Assembly (NCBI GenBank): GCA_020205615.1
Contig: CM035170.1
Coordinates: 12,307,980 to 12,371,979, forward strand
Origin: Panax quinquefolius
Taxonomy: Eukaryota; Streptophyta; Magnoliopsida; Apiales; Araliaceae
Direction: 5' to 3'
DNA length: 64,000 nt
Every line of letters begins with the position of its first letter. Position 1 is the first letter of the stretch. Shown here piece by piece: positions 25,164 to 37,640 of the stretch. The position numbers and the translations under genes were made by a program. The notes under the pieces were generated by a model. That model was not told the DNA's origin. It did no database searches and saw nothing but the letters and a program-made list of their open reading frames with translations.

Positions 25164-27851
25164 TGGTGGCGCCCCCAAAATAGGTATACATCACCCATTA
25201 AATTCAGTTGTCGATACATGAGTACGAAACAACTACAACTTTATTATTACAACAATAAAAAGCGTGAGTTTAAATACAAATATTATCTTACAGACAATAT
25301 TTATACTCAAATAAATCCTCATCACATTTATTGATACATTATTTTACAAAAAATGGTGAGGACTACTAAACAATCCTTTCTAAAACCTTCATTCCATACC
25401 CTTTCTAAAACAGGCTAAATACTATTTATATTCTAGCCTCCTGAGAAGAATGGAACAAAAAGGAAAAGGGTGAGCTCAACTAGCTCGATAAAGAATATTA
25501 TGACTAAGATAATATCTGACAAATTATCGTTAGTCTTGACGAGGAAAAATTTAATAGAATCTGATAGACAACAAGTTTGAGATCAATATTACGCGTGAAA
25601 AATAATAATTCATAGAAGAGTTACGTAGAGAATGAAATCTACTATAATCTATGAATTTAACGATCCATCATCAATATTTTATCCACTGTAACATCAATCG
25701 ATATTCATCTCAAATCAAACATTCATCTTTGCTTTCTGAGGCGAAGATATTCATCGATCGGTCGTATTCATCTCAACACACATTCATCTTTGCACTTCTG
25801 GGCCAAAGATATTCATCGATTAGTCGTATTCATTTAAACACACTGTTCATCTTTGCTTCTGAGCCAAAGATATTCTTGAAAATCATTCATCTTTTTACTT
25901 CTGGGCGAAGATATTCAATAATATCATCATTTAAGGCGAGGATGATGAAAATATTTTTAAAAGCGAATCCGATTGAAACAAAATGACAAGGATTAAGGAT
26001 TAATGATTAGTACTTTGTTTTATCCATGTCAACAATACCTCAAAATAATCATAGTGGTGTAAAATTCGAGAATGATCAAAACATGGATCTGATCAAAGCT
26101 AGTATCCGAAATAGATATTTTGGACGAAAAGAAGAAATTTTATTTTTTAGGTGAATAGTCTTGAATATCATGAATAGTCTTGGTATCGTGAATAGTCTTA
26201 GTATCGTGAATAGTAACTCAGACACCAAAAAGATAGAAATTCCACAAAAAAAAAACATTTTCACGCTTATGTGAATAGTACTTTCGTGAATAGTAACTTC
26301 GTGAATAGTAACTTCATGAATAGTAACTTCGTGAATAGTAACTCATAGAATAGTAACCCAGACATGAAAAAGTTCCAAATTTGATAAAAACTTGAGATCG
26401 ACATTTCGACGTAATGATATTGAAGAAATAATATCATTCTGAAAAAAAAATAATATCCACTTACCTCGAAGAATCGATTACTTGGAAGGAAAGGTCGGAA
26501 GTGATCTTTGAATGAAACTTATCTTGAGCAACACTCTCAAAGTATCTAAATACTCACAAAATCGCTCGATAATATAGAGAAAGAGAAACTTTGTTTACGG
26601 TGTGATTTTCAATTCTAACTTAGCCCTCTATTTATAGGAAAATGTTAGCCGTAGAAGCGAGACTTGACACTTTACACGATGGCTTTACACCTTTACTATT
26701 GCCACCCACCACATTTGAAATAAAATTCAGCACATTTTTTCACCAACCACAAGTGGGGCCCTCAATTCTAAATTTTCCACCAAAATCAATTATAAACCTA
26801 ATTTAGAATCAGAGACACCTCTTAAAATTCACAACAAATCATTAGTGCATTTTTAACGGTTCAAAATTTGTGGACATATACTCAACTTATGTATGTATAA
26901 CATACCCAAAAATTACCACAATCAATGGTCGGATTAAAAATTATAACCCCATGATATATCTGAAAACCCACGATTTAATTTTAATACCTCGATCAGATAA
27001 AATCTTGATAAAACACCTCAACAATAATTTCTTCATTTATAACCACATAAATAAATCCATCATTTATATCCACATAAAATAAATATTTCTTTATCATATG
27101 AATCGATAATTAATTATTCACAAATAATATTACGAAATCCAATTATAATGACGGTAGTTCCGGGAAGAGGGGGCTTTCAGATAAGGATTTCTCCTTCTTG
27201 GCGGCGCGATTAGGTGACCAAACCTCTCCTTGTGAAACTTTCTAGACATTGCCAATAATCTTTATCTAATAATATTATTCAAATAATATGAATTATTGAT
27301 CGATAATGGAGATAATAATGCGGTGACAATTATTGAACAACAATAATATAAAATATCAATAGCGACAATTATTGAATCGATAAAATAAAATATTGAGCGA
27401 TAACTACATGAAAATTATTGAGTAGTGCCTTCTTACGTAAGGATCGATAATTCAACAATCTTTGTGCAATCTGGTAATATACTTGTGCGACCCGCGCGTT
27501 TCTTGTATTTTAACCATAGGGTATTCAACGTCTTAACTTGTAACAACTACTGTAGTTATTTTTAACCACTTATATTTGTCGTTTTCTTCATCCAATAAAC
27601 TTTCCGTTATGGGGCCCACACATGCATTGCTGGCAGCGTAAATGCGAATATTCCAAAAGCGATCTGAATATTCCACGACCAAACGAATATTCCCAAGCAA
27701 AAATGAATATTTTATAACCACTTGCTTATTTTGAAATATTTGCGTATTTAACCCTTAACTATCCACATTAATCAAATCAACCCTTACTATTTCAAAATAA
27801 TAAATAAAGGAAATTCCTTTTTATTTAAAAAAAAAATTTGAGGTCTTCTGA
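25164..27851 (-). repeat. 3' LTR of element D
   Basis: About 2.69 kb. A small insertion duplicates CCTTTCTAAAAC near 25396-25412. TATA box 26628-26638, 14-bp array 26270-26357, hairpin array about 25720-25915, GGGTGAGCTCAAC block from about 25468. Ends TTGAGGTCTTCTGA beside the polypurine tract. Confidence 0.88.
26628..26638 (-). promoter_or_regulatory. TATA box, element D 3' LTR
   Basis: Minus strand CCTATAAATAG, with a CT-rich region (CTTTCTC, TATATTATCGAG) about 50 bp downstream in sense. Confidence 0.66.
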
Positions 27852-27859
27852 CCTCCCTC

Positions 27860-30800
27860 CTTATGAAATTTAGTCCTCGAAATTGGCGTCGATCTACAGT
27901 GTTTGAAAAGGTGAGGATACCTCGCTTTCATTTTAGTTTCAATTCCCGGTCATTTCCTCTATAGCATGATTCCTCCACAAAAACTTTAACTTGTGGTATG
28001 ACCTTTCTTGGCGTGGGACATGCTCCTTCTATCCAAGATCTTGATAGTGTACCTCCTCATCGTTAAGTCTTGGCTATCTCGTCCGGTTCTAACTTCGATA
28101 ACGTGGTTGGGTCTTTCACATATTCTGAAATCTGGATATATGAAACACATTATGAACACGAGACATACTTGGAGGTAATGCTTGTAGTCTATAGGCTACA
28201 TTTCTACTCGGTCGAAATTTGAAATGGACCCGATAAATGGTGGATTGAGCTTTCCTCTCTTCCCAAATCTTGTAACTCCCTTCCATGGAAGCGACTTCAT
28301 GACAATCATGATCCCTACATTAAATTCCCGTCCTTTCGATGAAGATCCATAACTCTTTTTATCGATCTTGTCTTGGTTTGTATCGTTAATCGAATCATTT
28401 GGATCTTTTCGGTGATCATACGTCTTAACTTCGGGTCCCCAACAATGTTGCTTCACCCACCTCATCCCAACATATTGGAGAGCGACATTTTAAATCCATA
28501 TAATGCTTGAATGGAGCCACACTATACTTGCACGATAAGCTTTGTTGTTGTAGGAGAATTCCACCATGGTAAATACTTATCCCAACTACCCTTGAAGTCT
28601 AGGACCACGAGTCTTAATAAATCTTGAAGAGTTTGAATAGTCCTCTCTGATTGTCCGTCCGTTTTTGGGGATGGTATCTTAGAACTAAATCGCAAATCCG
28701 TGCCCATAGCTTTTTGCAAAGCTAACCCAAAATCTTGAAGTGAATCTTGGGTCACGATCCGAAACTATGGATCTGGGCATGCCATGCAACCTCACAATCT
28801 CATTTACGTCATACTAGCAGCAAGGCGTTCAGTGAATAAGTCTCCGTGTCGGCAAGAAATGAAGCGGACTTGGTTAATCTATCAACAATAACCCAAATAG
28901 CATTGATGCCTTGAAAGCGTAGGAAGACCCGTAACTTGAAATCCATGGTAATGTGTTCCCACTTCCATTCCGGAATCTCAAGTGGTTGCAGCGGACCCTT
29001 AGGTACTAGATGCTCGCCTTTACCGTTAGCAAGTTAAACACATCGAGATAAACTTTGCAATCTCTCTCTTCGTATTATTCCACCAAAATGTATGTCGAAG
29101 ATCACGATACATTTTAGTACTTCGAGGATGGATTGCAAATGGTGTATTGTGTGCCTCCATCATAATCTTGTACTTCAAATCAGTCGTTAGGAACCTGAAA
29201 GTCTAGAGTGGACTCGAAGTATTCCTTCTTCATCGATTCTAAACTTAGGAATAGCTCCTTCTTGTACTTTCTTCTTCTTATACGCATCGACTCAAGATTG
29301 GGTGGCTTGAAAGCGACCTTAACTTTTCTATTAAAGTTGGCTCTGTCGTATACTTGACATCATCATCGCTTTTCGTTCCGCGTATGATCTTCTACTCGAT
29401 CGTCGGCTACCACGTTAAACTTTACCGGGATGGTATTGAATAGTGTGGTCGTAGTCTTTCGATAGCTCGAGCCAGCGTCATTGCTTGCGTGTTGAGTTCT
29501 TTTTGAGTGAAGAAATATTTAAGGCTTTTATGATGCGAATATATCTCCACTTTCTCCCCATATAGATAGTGCCTCCATATCTTTAAGCGGCAACATTTGC
29601 TTGCCTTGACTCTAGATCATGAGTAGGATAATTCCTCTCATACTCTTTAAGTTGTCGCGAGGCATAGGCTATGACTTTCCCGTTGCATGAGAACACATCC
29701 TAACCCTTTGCACGAAGCATCATTTGTAGATAACAAATCCATCGAAGAACGGATGGTATTGTTAGAAACAGTCTTAAAATAAGTCTCCTCTTAAGCTCTT
29801 GGAAACTTTTCTCGCATTCTTCGCTCCCAAGCAATTTTGTATCCTTAGAGTTAGGCGAGTTAATGGAGTAGCGATTAGAAAAAACCCTTCCACGAATCTC
29901 AGATAATAACCGTTAAGCCCAAAAAAGCTACGTCTTGATCCGCAGACTTGGTTGCTCCCAACTTTGTATTGCTTGATCTTGGCGGATCAGCGGATACTCC
30001 ATGTTTTGACACCACATGCCCAAAAATGCTACTTCCTCGAAGCGAACTTCGCATTTCTTCAATTTGGCATATAGTTGGTTTTCACGAAGCCTTTGGAGTA
30101 CCGACTTCAAATGGTGCTCATGATCTTCCGACTTTTGGAATATATAAGGATGTCATCAATAAAAAAACAACAAAGGCCAGATCGAATATTCCTTGAATAC
30201 TCGGTTCATCATATCCATGAAAGCCAGCGGGAGCATTAGTTAGTCAGAAAGACATGACTAAAAATTCATAATGCCCATCTGGGGTTACGAAGCGGTCTTT
30301 GGAATATCCTCGATTCTAATCTTGGTGATGATATCGAGCGAAGATCGATTTTGAAAAGAATTGTGCCCTTACTGTTTGGTCGAACAAGTCATCAATACGA
30401 GGTGAGGATACCTATTCTTGATGGTGACATGGTTCGATTCCGATAGTCGATACAAAATCGCATACTCCGTCTTTCTTTTTTACAAATAAAAGCAGGAGCA
30501 CCCCGAGGAGATGTCTTGGGGCCAGAATGAAACCGATGTCCAACAATTCACATAGTTGGACCTTTAACTCTGAAGTTCAATAGGAGCCATTCGATATGGG
30601 GTTTTAGAAATGGGCTTTGTACGGGTTCAAGATCGATAAAGAATTGACTTCACGTTACGGGGTGGCCAGGGAAGTTCTTGAAATCGTCGGGAAAGTCGAT
30701 AACAACGGGAATATTATTCAAATTTGGCGTGTCTTTATTCAAATCCATAACATGGGCTAAGAAAGCTTGACATCCGTTTTTTGATAAGCGAATAGCTTTA

Positions 30801-32429
30801 TGATTAGATATGATAGTGATTGATTTTAATGGTTTAGTTGCTTGAATTAAATACAACGGGTTGGTTAGGAATATGAAAACTATGACCTTACGAAAACAAT
30901 CAATTTTGGCATGATGAGTAGTTAACGATCAATCCTAAAATCACATCAAAAGCAAGTATCTTTAAAGAGATAAGGTCAGCGGTGTAAGGTAATGGTGCCA
31001 ACTTGAATCAAACAAGATTTATAAGCGATTGGATGTGATGAAAGTTTCTCTAACGGAGTTTCCACGAGATAGATCAAAGTCTAATTTCTCGGGAATCGAG
31101 TTTAAGCGTTGAGCACATGCGGGAGATAAATGAATGGGTAACCCGGTTATCAAGTAAGGTATAAACTTGCGAGAATTTATAAATAACTTTACCGTGATCA
31201 CCTCGTTTGGGTTCTCGCATTATGACCGATCCTGAACAAAGCGCTCTTCCGGAATCGTTGACTTTGACTTTTACGGAACGATCTTTTGAGTCACCGTCCC
31301 CATTGAACTAGGTTTATTCTGCGTCTGATCTCGGCGATATGTCCTTCCTTTCCTGAACTATAGCATACCTTGAGCTGTTGTGGGCGGTTTGGTGATATGT
31401 CCCTCTTTTCGCATTTGTAGCATATGGCCAGGTGGTCGTTCTCCTCCACTTAGAACCGATTCTTTGCTTAAACGCTTATCGTCTTCACATAGTCGTTGTT
31501 AAATCTCCTCTTTTAAAATCTCCTCTGACTTCGCTTCTTACATTTTCATGACCATGATTACCACCGAGTGGTTACCATTTACATCCGTCTGTTTCTTTCT
31601 CATGAGTTATCATTATTACATTGTTCTGCTATCTACGATGCGATCCACGGTTATGGTCCCTCGATTGGCCGTACTTTCGTTATCTCGCTCTAATAATTGA
31701 GCCACATTTTTGACATCTGAATAAAGAAAGTTTATGAGAAATGAGATCTTGGCGTATCTTGGGGTTTCAAACCTCTAAGAAACATCCGCGTCATCGTTCC
31801 TCATTCTCCACCAAATGAGGTCTGAAACACACGGATAACTCTGCAAACTTTGCCTCGTCTTTGAGACAAATCGTCGTGTTGTTTTGCTCTAATCGATGAA
31901 CTCCACTTCCTTCGTATAGCGAACACTTTCGGGAAAGTATTTGTCATTAAATAGTCTCTGAAAGCGTCTCCCAGAGACATCTTTGAGTCTTGGTTTGGAT
32001 GGAGTGCAACTTCACAGACTCCCACCGATGGTCTGCCTTCGCCACGGAACATAAAGGTGGCGAATGGAACCTTCTGTTCCTCCGTGCATCCCAGACATCG
32101 AATATCTTGGTAATTTGTTTGACCCGTGTTTTTTCGCCGTGATCGGATCGGCTTTCCCTTAAATTACAGTGGTCCCGACTCTTTGAGCTGCTTGGTTGTG
32201 ACAACTTGTGAATTGCTATCATTTCCTCTGTATTTTGAAACACGAGTCTCCTCGTGCGATTTTGCATGAGCTACCAAAAACTTCTAAACATCCCTCGTTC
32301 ATCATCTGCTCCGTGGTGTTGTTCACGGGAGGAACATTGCCCGACTGTTGCACGCGTTCTCTCCTCGTTGGTAAAATCTGAGGCATCTCCACGGTCTCAT
32401 TTCTCATTGTTAATATTCTCGATCGACAT
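27860..32429 (-). pseudogene. Element D gag-pol polyprotein, frame-broken
   Basis: Gag about 32429-31290, with start ATG complementary to 32427-32429 and LPTRRERVQQSGNVPP within 32219-32407. Protease about 31270-30760, with its D-T-G site near 31135-31165. RT about 30570-29830, with FIDD near 30145-30170 (one extra A in the run breaks the frame) and [20 protein letters not shown] at 29928-30110. RNase H about 29830-29460. Integrase about 29180-27860, with [20 protein letters not shown] at 28522-28755 retaining the catalytic E. The longest frame is about 106 codons. Order and spacing equal A and C. Confidence 0.85.
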
Positions 32430-32599
32430 TCTCAAATCTTGTCATAAAACAAGGGTTAATTAAGAAATCAATATATCACATAATATCCCTATATCTTGAC
32501 CAACTAACAAATAAGCTTAGGTAGGACACACTTTAGCGAAGGATTTACTCGTCTCTCCCCTCTGGTTACATTCCCGATCTCATGGAGATCGTATCCTAA

Positions 32600-32611
32600 G
32601 CTACGATACCA
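32600..32611 (-). other. Primer-binding site of element D
   Basis: Reverse complement TGGTATCGTAGC, the same variant as in A. Confidence 0.78.
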
Positions 32612-32614
32612 AGC

Positions 32615-35305
32615 TGTGGCGCCCCCAAAATAGGTATACATCACCCATTACGAGTTGTCGATACGTGATGCGAAACAACTACAACTTTATTATTACAACG
32701 ATAAAAGCGTGAGTTTAAATACAAATATTATCTTACAGACAATATTTATACTCAAATAAATCCTCATCACATTTATTGATACATTATTTTACAAAATGGT
32801 GAGGACTACTAAACAATCCTTTCTAAAACCTTCATTCCATACCCAGGCTAAATACTTCATTATATTCTAGCCTCCACGAGAAGAATGGAACAAAAAGGAA
32901 AAGGGTGAGCTCAACTAGCTCGATAAAGAATATTATGACTAAGATAATATCTGACAAATTATCGTTAGTCTTCACGAGGAAAAATTTAATAGAATCTGAT
33001 AGACAACAAGTTTGAGATCAATATTACATGGAAATAATAATTCATAGAAGAGTTACGTAGAGAATGAAATCTACTATAATCTATGAATTTAACGGTCCAT
33101 CATCAATATTTTATCCTGTAACATCAATCGATATTCATCTCAAATCAAACATTCATCTTTTGCTTTACTGAGGCGAAGATATTCATCGATCGGTCGTATT
33201 CATCTCAACACTGTTCATCTTTTTGCACTACTGGGCCAAAGATATTCATCGATTAGTCGTATTCATTATTCATTTAAACACATGTTCATCTTTTGCTTTC
33301 TGGGCCAAAGATATTCTTGAAAATCATTCATCTTTTTCTTACTGGGCCCGAAGATATTCAATAATATCATCATTTAAGGCGAGGATGATGAAAAATATTT
33401 TTAAAGAAGCGAATCCGATGAAAACAAAATGACAAGGATTAAGGATTAATGATTAGTACTTTGTTTTATCCATGTCCAACAATACCTCAAAAATAATCGT
33501 AGTGGTGTAAAATTCGAGAATGATCAAAACATGGATCTGATCAAAGCTAGTATCGAATAGATATTTTGAACGAAAAGAAGAAATTTTATTTTTAGATGAA
33601 TAGTCTTGTCGTGAATAGTCTTGATATCGTGAATAGTCTTAGTATCGTGAATAGTAACTCAGACACCAAAAGATAGAAATTCCACAAAAAAAAACATTTT
33701 CACGCTTAATGAATAGTACTAAATGAATAGTAACTTCGTGAATAGTAACTCATGAATAGTAACTTCGTGAATAGTAACTCATGAATAATAACCCAGAGCA
33801 TGAAAAAGTTCCAAATTTGATAAAAACTTGGATCGACACATTTGACGTAATGATATTGAAGAAATAATATCATTCTGAAAAAAATAATATCCACTTACCT
33901 CGAAAGAATCGATTACTTGGAAGGAAAGGTCGGAAGTGATCTTTGAATGAAACTTATCTTGAGCAATGACTCTCAAAGTATCTAAATACTCACAAAATCG
34001 CTCGATAATATAGAGAGAAAGAGAGAAAACTTTGTTTACGGTGTGATTTTCAATTCTAACTTAGCCCTCTATTTATAGGAAAATGTTAGCCGTAAAAGCG
34101 AGACTTGACTGCTTTACTGATGGCTTTACACTACTTTACTATTGCCACCCACCACATTTGAAATAAAATTCAGCACATTTCTTCACCAACCACAAGTGGG
34201 GCCCTCAATTCTAAATTTTCCACCAAAATCAATTATAAACCTAATTTAGAATCAGACACCTCTTAAAATTCACAACAAATCATTAGTGCATTTTAACGGT
34301 TCAAAATTTGTGGACATATACTCAACTTATGTATGTATAACATACCCAAAAATTACCACAATCAACGGTCGGATTAAAAATTATAACCCATGATATATCT
34401 GAAACCCACGATTTAATTTTTAATACCTCGATCGATAAAATCTTGATAAAACACCTCAACAATAATTTCTTCATTTATAACCACATAAATAAATCCATCA
34501 TTTATATCCACATAAAATAAATATTTCTTTATCATATGAATCGATAATTAATTATTCACAAATAATATTACGAAATCCACAATTATGATGACCAGTAGTT
34601 CCGGGAAAGAGGGGCTTTCAGATAAGGATTTCTCACTTCTTGGTAGCGATTAGGTGACCAAACCTCTCCTTGTGCGAACTTTCTAGACATTGCCAATAAT
34701 GCTATCTAATAATATTATTCAAATAATATGAATTATTGATCGATAATGGAGATAATGTGCGGTGACAATTATTGAACAACAATAATATAAAATATCAACG
34801 CAACAATTATTGAATCGATAAAATAAAATATTGAGCGATAACTCTTTGTGAAAATTATTGAGTAGTGCCTTCTTACGTAAGGATCGATAATTCAACAATC
34901 TTTGTGCATCTGGTATCTTTTTTGTGCGACCACAGCGTATTCTTTGTATTTTAACCACCGGGTATTCAATGATCTTAACTTGGTAACAACTACTGTAGAT
35001 TTATTTTTAACCACTTATATTTGTCGTTTTCTTCATCCAATAAACTTTTCCGTTATGGGGCCCACACATGGTATTTGTAGTCGTACGAATATTCCCGATA
35101 ATATATTCCACGAAGCGATATTCGAATATTCCACGACCAAATAATATTCCCAATCAAATGAATATTTTATAACCAATAATAAATAAAGCTTTTTTTATTT
35201 TGAAATATTTGCGTATTTAACCCTTAACTATCCACATAATAATCAAATCAACCCTTACTTATTTCAAAATAATAAATAAAGGAAATTCCTTTTTATTTAA
35301 AAAAA
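32615..35305 (-). repeat. 5' LTR of element D
   Basis: Starts TGTGGCGCCCCC. TATA box 34069-34079, 14-bp array 33708-33793, hairpin array about 33150-33360, GGGTGAGCTCAAC block near 32903-32916. Near the U3 end there is a local rearrangement (35095-35190) with repeated ATATTCCACGA and AATAATAAATAAAG words. It ends early at 35305. Confidence 0.87.
34069..34079 (-). promoter_or_regulatory. TATA box, element D 5' LTR
   Basis: Minus strand CCTATAAATAG at the standard distance (about 1.23 kb) from the U3 end. Confidence 0.68.
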
Positions 35306-36196
35306 GTAATGTGAAATGACAAGTGGTTCGACGTCTGGTAAAGGTAATTACTATTAACGAAGGTAAATACTATTAACGAAGGTAAATACTATTCACAAGG
35401 GTAATTATTATTGACGAAGGTAAATACTATTCACAAGGATAATTACTATTGACGAAGGTAAATACTATTCACAAGGGTAATTACTATTGACGAAGGTAAA
35501 TACTATTCACAAGGGTAATTACTATTGACGAAGGTAAATACTATTCACAAGGGTAATTACTATTGACGAAGGTAAATACTATTGATGAAGAGACTCTTAG
35601 ATGATGACATATAGGCCCCCATAAAATAATCAAACTTACCACAAATCATAACACATATTTAATCTTTCAATAATTATTAATCATTTATAACTTGTCGTCT
35701 CAATTATTGATTTAATACTATAACATATTATACAGATGATACTGTGACAATAATTGAATCAATAATATAAGAGATATGATCGTGAATTATTCATAGCAAT
35801 AATTGAGCATAAATGGAGTGACTTCTCACGTAAGCATCAATAATCAATCTGGTGTGCTACTTATGCAACCACATGCCAGATTCTTTGTACTTTTTACCAC
35901 CGGTAGTTCAACAGTTTTAACGGTAACACCTCCGCCGTTATTTTTTATAAAAATATTTTTATCGTTTTCTCAATCCGATGAATAATGTTGTGGGGTCCAC
36001 CAATGATTGAGCCATTATGCGAATATTCCTAACAAAAAGAATATTCCCACCAAACGAATATTTTATAACAACTTGCATACTTTGCAAAATTTATAAATAT
36101 TACCCACAACTATAACATTATATCAAATTTATTCCATAATATTCAAAAATAATATTTATAGAAAAATTCATCTTTATTTATAAAAATTTGGGTCTT

Positions 36197-36199
<3 letters not shown>
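35306..36199 (-). repeat. 5' LTR of element B, U3-side part
   Basis: Matches 8571-9436 of B's 3' LTR, starting AATGTGAAATGACAAGTGG and ending TTTGGGTCTTACA. Neither this part nor 24338-25163 contains the roughly 0.9 kb expected between them (TATA box, start site, adjoining leader), so the 5' LTR of B has no promoter core. Confidence 0.83.
35336..35585. repeat. 38-bp tandem array in U3 of element B 5' LTR
   Basis: About six and a half units of the two-half repeat seen at 8598-8790, here much more regular (GGTAATTACTATTGACGAA then GGTAAATACTATTCACAAG). The higher regularity suggests recent amplification or better base accuracy. Confidence 0.88.

Positions 36200-36243
<44 letters not shown>
36199..36243. 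repeat. (TA)n microsatellite at the right end of element B
   Basis: About 22 TA units directly abut the LTR terminus, so B appears to have inserted at or beside a TA tract. Confidence 0.9.
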
Positions 36244-36244
<1 letters not shown>

Positions 36245-36535
36245 GTGAGTGGAAAGTGGTGGAAAAGTGATAATATGAAAGTGATAGGTATAAGGTGTGT
36301 GTGCGTGTGTGAAAGTGATGTGTGTGTTTGTAATATTAGTGGAGGATGGTGGAAAAGGTGGAGTGTATTATATATATTATATGTGGTGTGGGTAATATAT
36401 GTATATATATCATATGTGATGAGTGTGTGTGTTGGTAAATGTGAGTGGTGGAGTGTGTGAATAGTAAGTATTTTTATATGTTATATATGGGTGAGTGGGT
36501 TGTGGTGGAGAATTTGATGGGTGTTAGTGATGTTG

Positions 36536-36574
<39 letters not shown>

Positions 36575-36770
36575 ATTAACATGTGAAGATTGACTAAAGG
36601 GGAGGGGGGAATTACATTGACGGGAGGGAATGGCTAGATATTAGCATTGTATGATTATAATATATGTATATAATGATAATGGGATTATATATAATTCTTG
36701 TTTTATTTGGTTGATTGAAAGAAAGAAAAAAAATGCGTCAGTCATGTGTTGAAAAATTCAGCCCATAATA
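36244..36770. other. Non-element sequence between B and LTR E
   Basis: The plus strand is strongly G/T/A-rich and C-poor from 36244 to about 36530, with GTGTGTGTG and GTGGTGGA words. A second (TA)n tract lies at 36541-36570. Then comes ordinary AT-rich sequence with a GGGGAGGGGGG run near 36600. I see no gene, RNA or element end in it. The open frames here are low-complexity. Confidence 0.55.
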
Positions 36771-36832
36771 ATATTTCTGTTGCGTCCGTGAATTATTTCT
36801 CAAATAATATCCTTTCCATTCTCCTATAAATA

Positions 36833-36843
36833 GAAGCTCATTC
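36833..36843 (+). promoter_or_regulatory. TATA box, LTR E
   Basis: CCTATAAATAG followed by AAGCTCATTCCTTCATTATT, the type II form. Confidence 0.68.
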
Positions 36844-37049
36844 CTTCATTATTTCTTACGAATTCACTGAAATTCTAGAGAGAGAAAATTTTAGAGAGAA
36901 AGAAGAAATGTATTCTGCTACTTCCTTACTCTTATATCCAGTTTCTTTTACGGTAAGGGATATTATTTGTTGTACTTGTAAGGGATATTATTTGTTGTAC
37001 TCGTAAGGGATATTATTTCTTTTGTATTCATGAAGAGAACTTCTGTTAT

Positions 37050-37640
37050 TCCATTATTTATTATTCTATTGGAATAACTTTTGTATCATGCTGCTACCCT
37101 ATACTTGGTGAAATTCTTCATTATTTCATTCTTTATTATTACATTGGAATATCTTGTCTCGCAATGCGTTTCGCTGAGACTGATTAAAATCTTTATTATT
37201 ACATTGGAATAACTCATGTCGCTGGGATACCCTATACATGGTGAAATTCTTCCATTATTCCATTCTTATTATTACTGTTGGAATAACTTTTATACATCTG
37301 CAATCTGCGTGCATGGTGATTTACATTAATATTCCGTTCTTTTATTATTACGTAAATATCACATACGTCCTTCTTTTACGCCGGACTGGTTCCATTATTT
37401 ATTATTACGTTTTAATATCCTATCTGTATGCGTTCTGGCGGACTGGTTCCATTATTTATTATTCTGCCGAATATCGTGTTCGTATGCGTTCGTGGGACTT
37501 GGTTCCATTATTTATTATTACATTGGGAATAACTCTTTGTGCATGCGATCTACCCCAAGCATGGTGAATCATTCGCTATTCCATTCTTTATTATTACATT
37601 AGAATAACTTTTTCTATGTGGATTACCACATGCATGGTGA
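37050..37640. repeat. Degenerate 60-80 bp tandem repeats in LTR E
   Basis: About eight units built on TCCATTATTTATTATTAC, then TTGGAATAAC, then a variable GC-richer part (ATGCGTTC, CGGACTGG, or TACCCTATACATGG). The same repeats in opposite orientation lie at 41100-41400 and 51590-51850 in H; a plus-strand version is at 53420-53750 in J. Confidence 0.75.

Larger units (their letters stand above)
25164..35305 (-). mobile_element. Element D: type I Tekay-like element inserted in the 5' LTR of B
   Basis: LTRs 25164-27851 and 32615-35305, internal region 27852-32614, primer-binding site and polypurine tract present. Left junction reads CAATG then TGGTGGCGCC, an extra G relative to the family start. 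The right LTR stops at TTTAAAAAA without the usual GGGGTCTTACA. Length, structure and sequence closely match C. Confidence 0.88.
8331..36199 (-). mobile_element. Element B: type II Tekay-like element, host of nested insertions A, C and D
   Basis: Reading outside-in: 3' LTR right part (8331-9436), pol and 3' half of gag (9437-13268), [element C], 5' half of gag and leader (23346-24337), 5' LTR first part (24338-25163), [element D], 5' LTR last part (35306-36199). Continuity across C is supported because 13200-13268 and 23385 onward match adjacent parts of the uninterrupted gag of element H (49500-49600). All three inserts share B's orientation. The right end, TTGGGTCTTACA, meets a TA microsatellite. 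The left half of the 3' LTR lies beyond A, outside the window. Confidence 0.82.

Noticed and set aside
36188..36460. 90-codon plus-strand frame starting in the TA tract
   Set aside because: It encodes alternating YI and then C/V-rich low complexity, a consequence of TA and GTGTG repeats.
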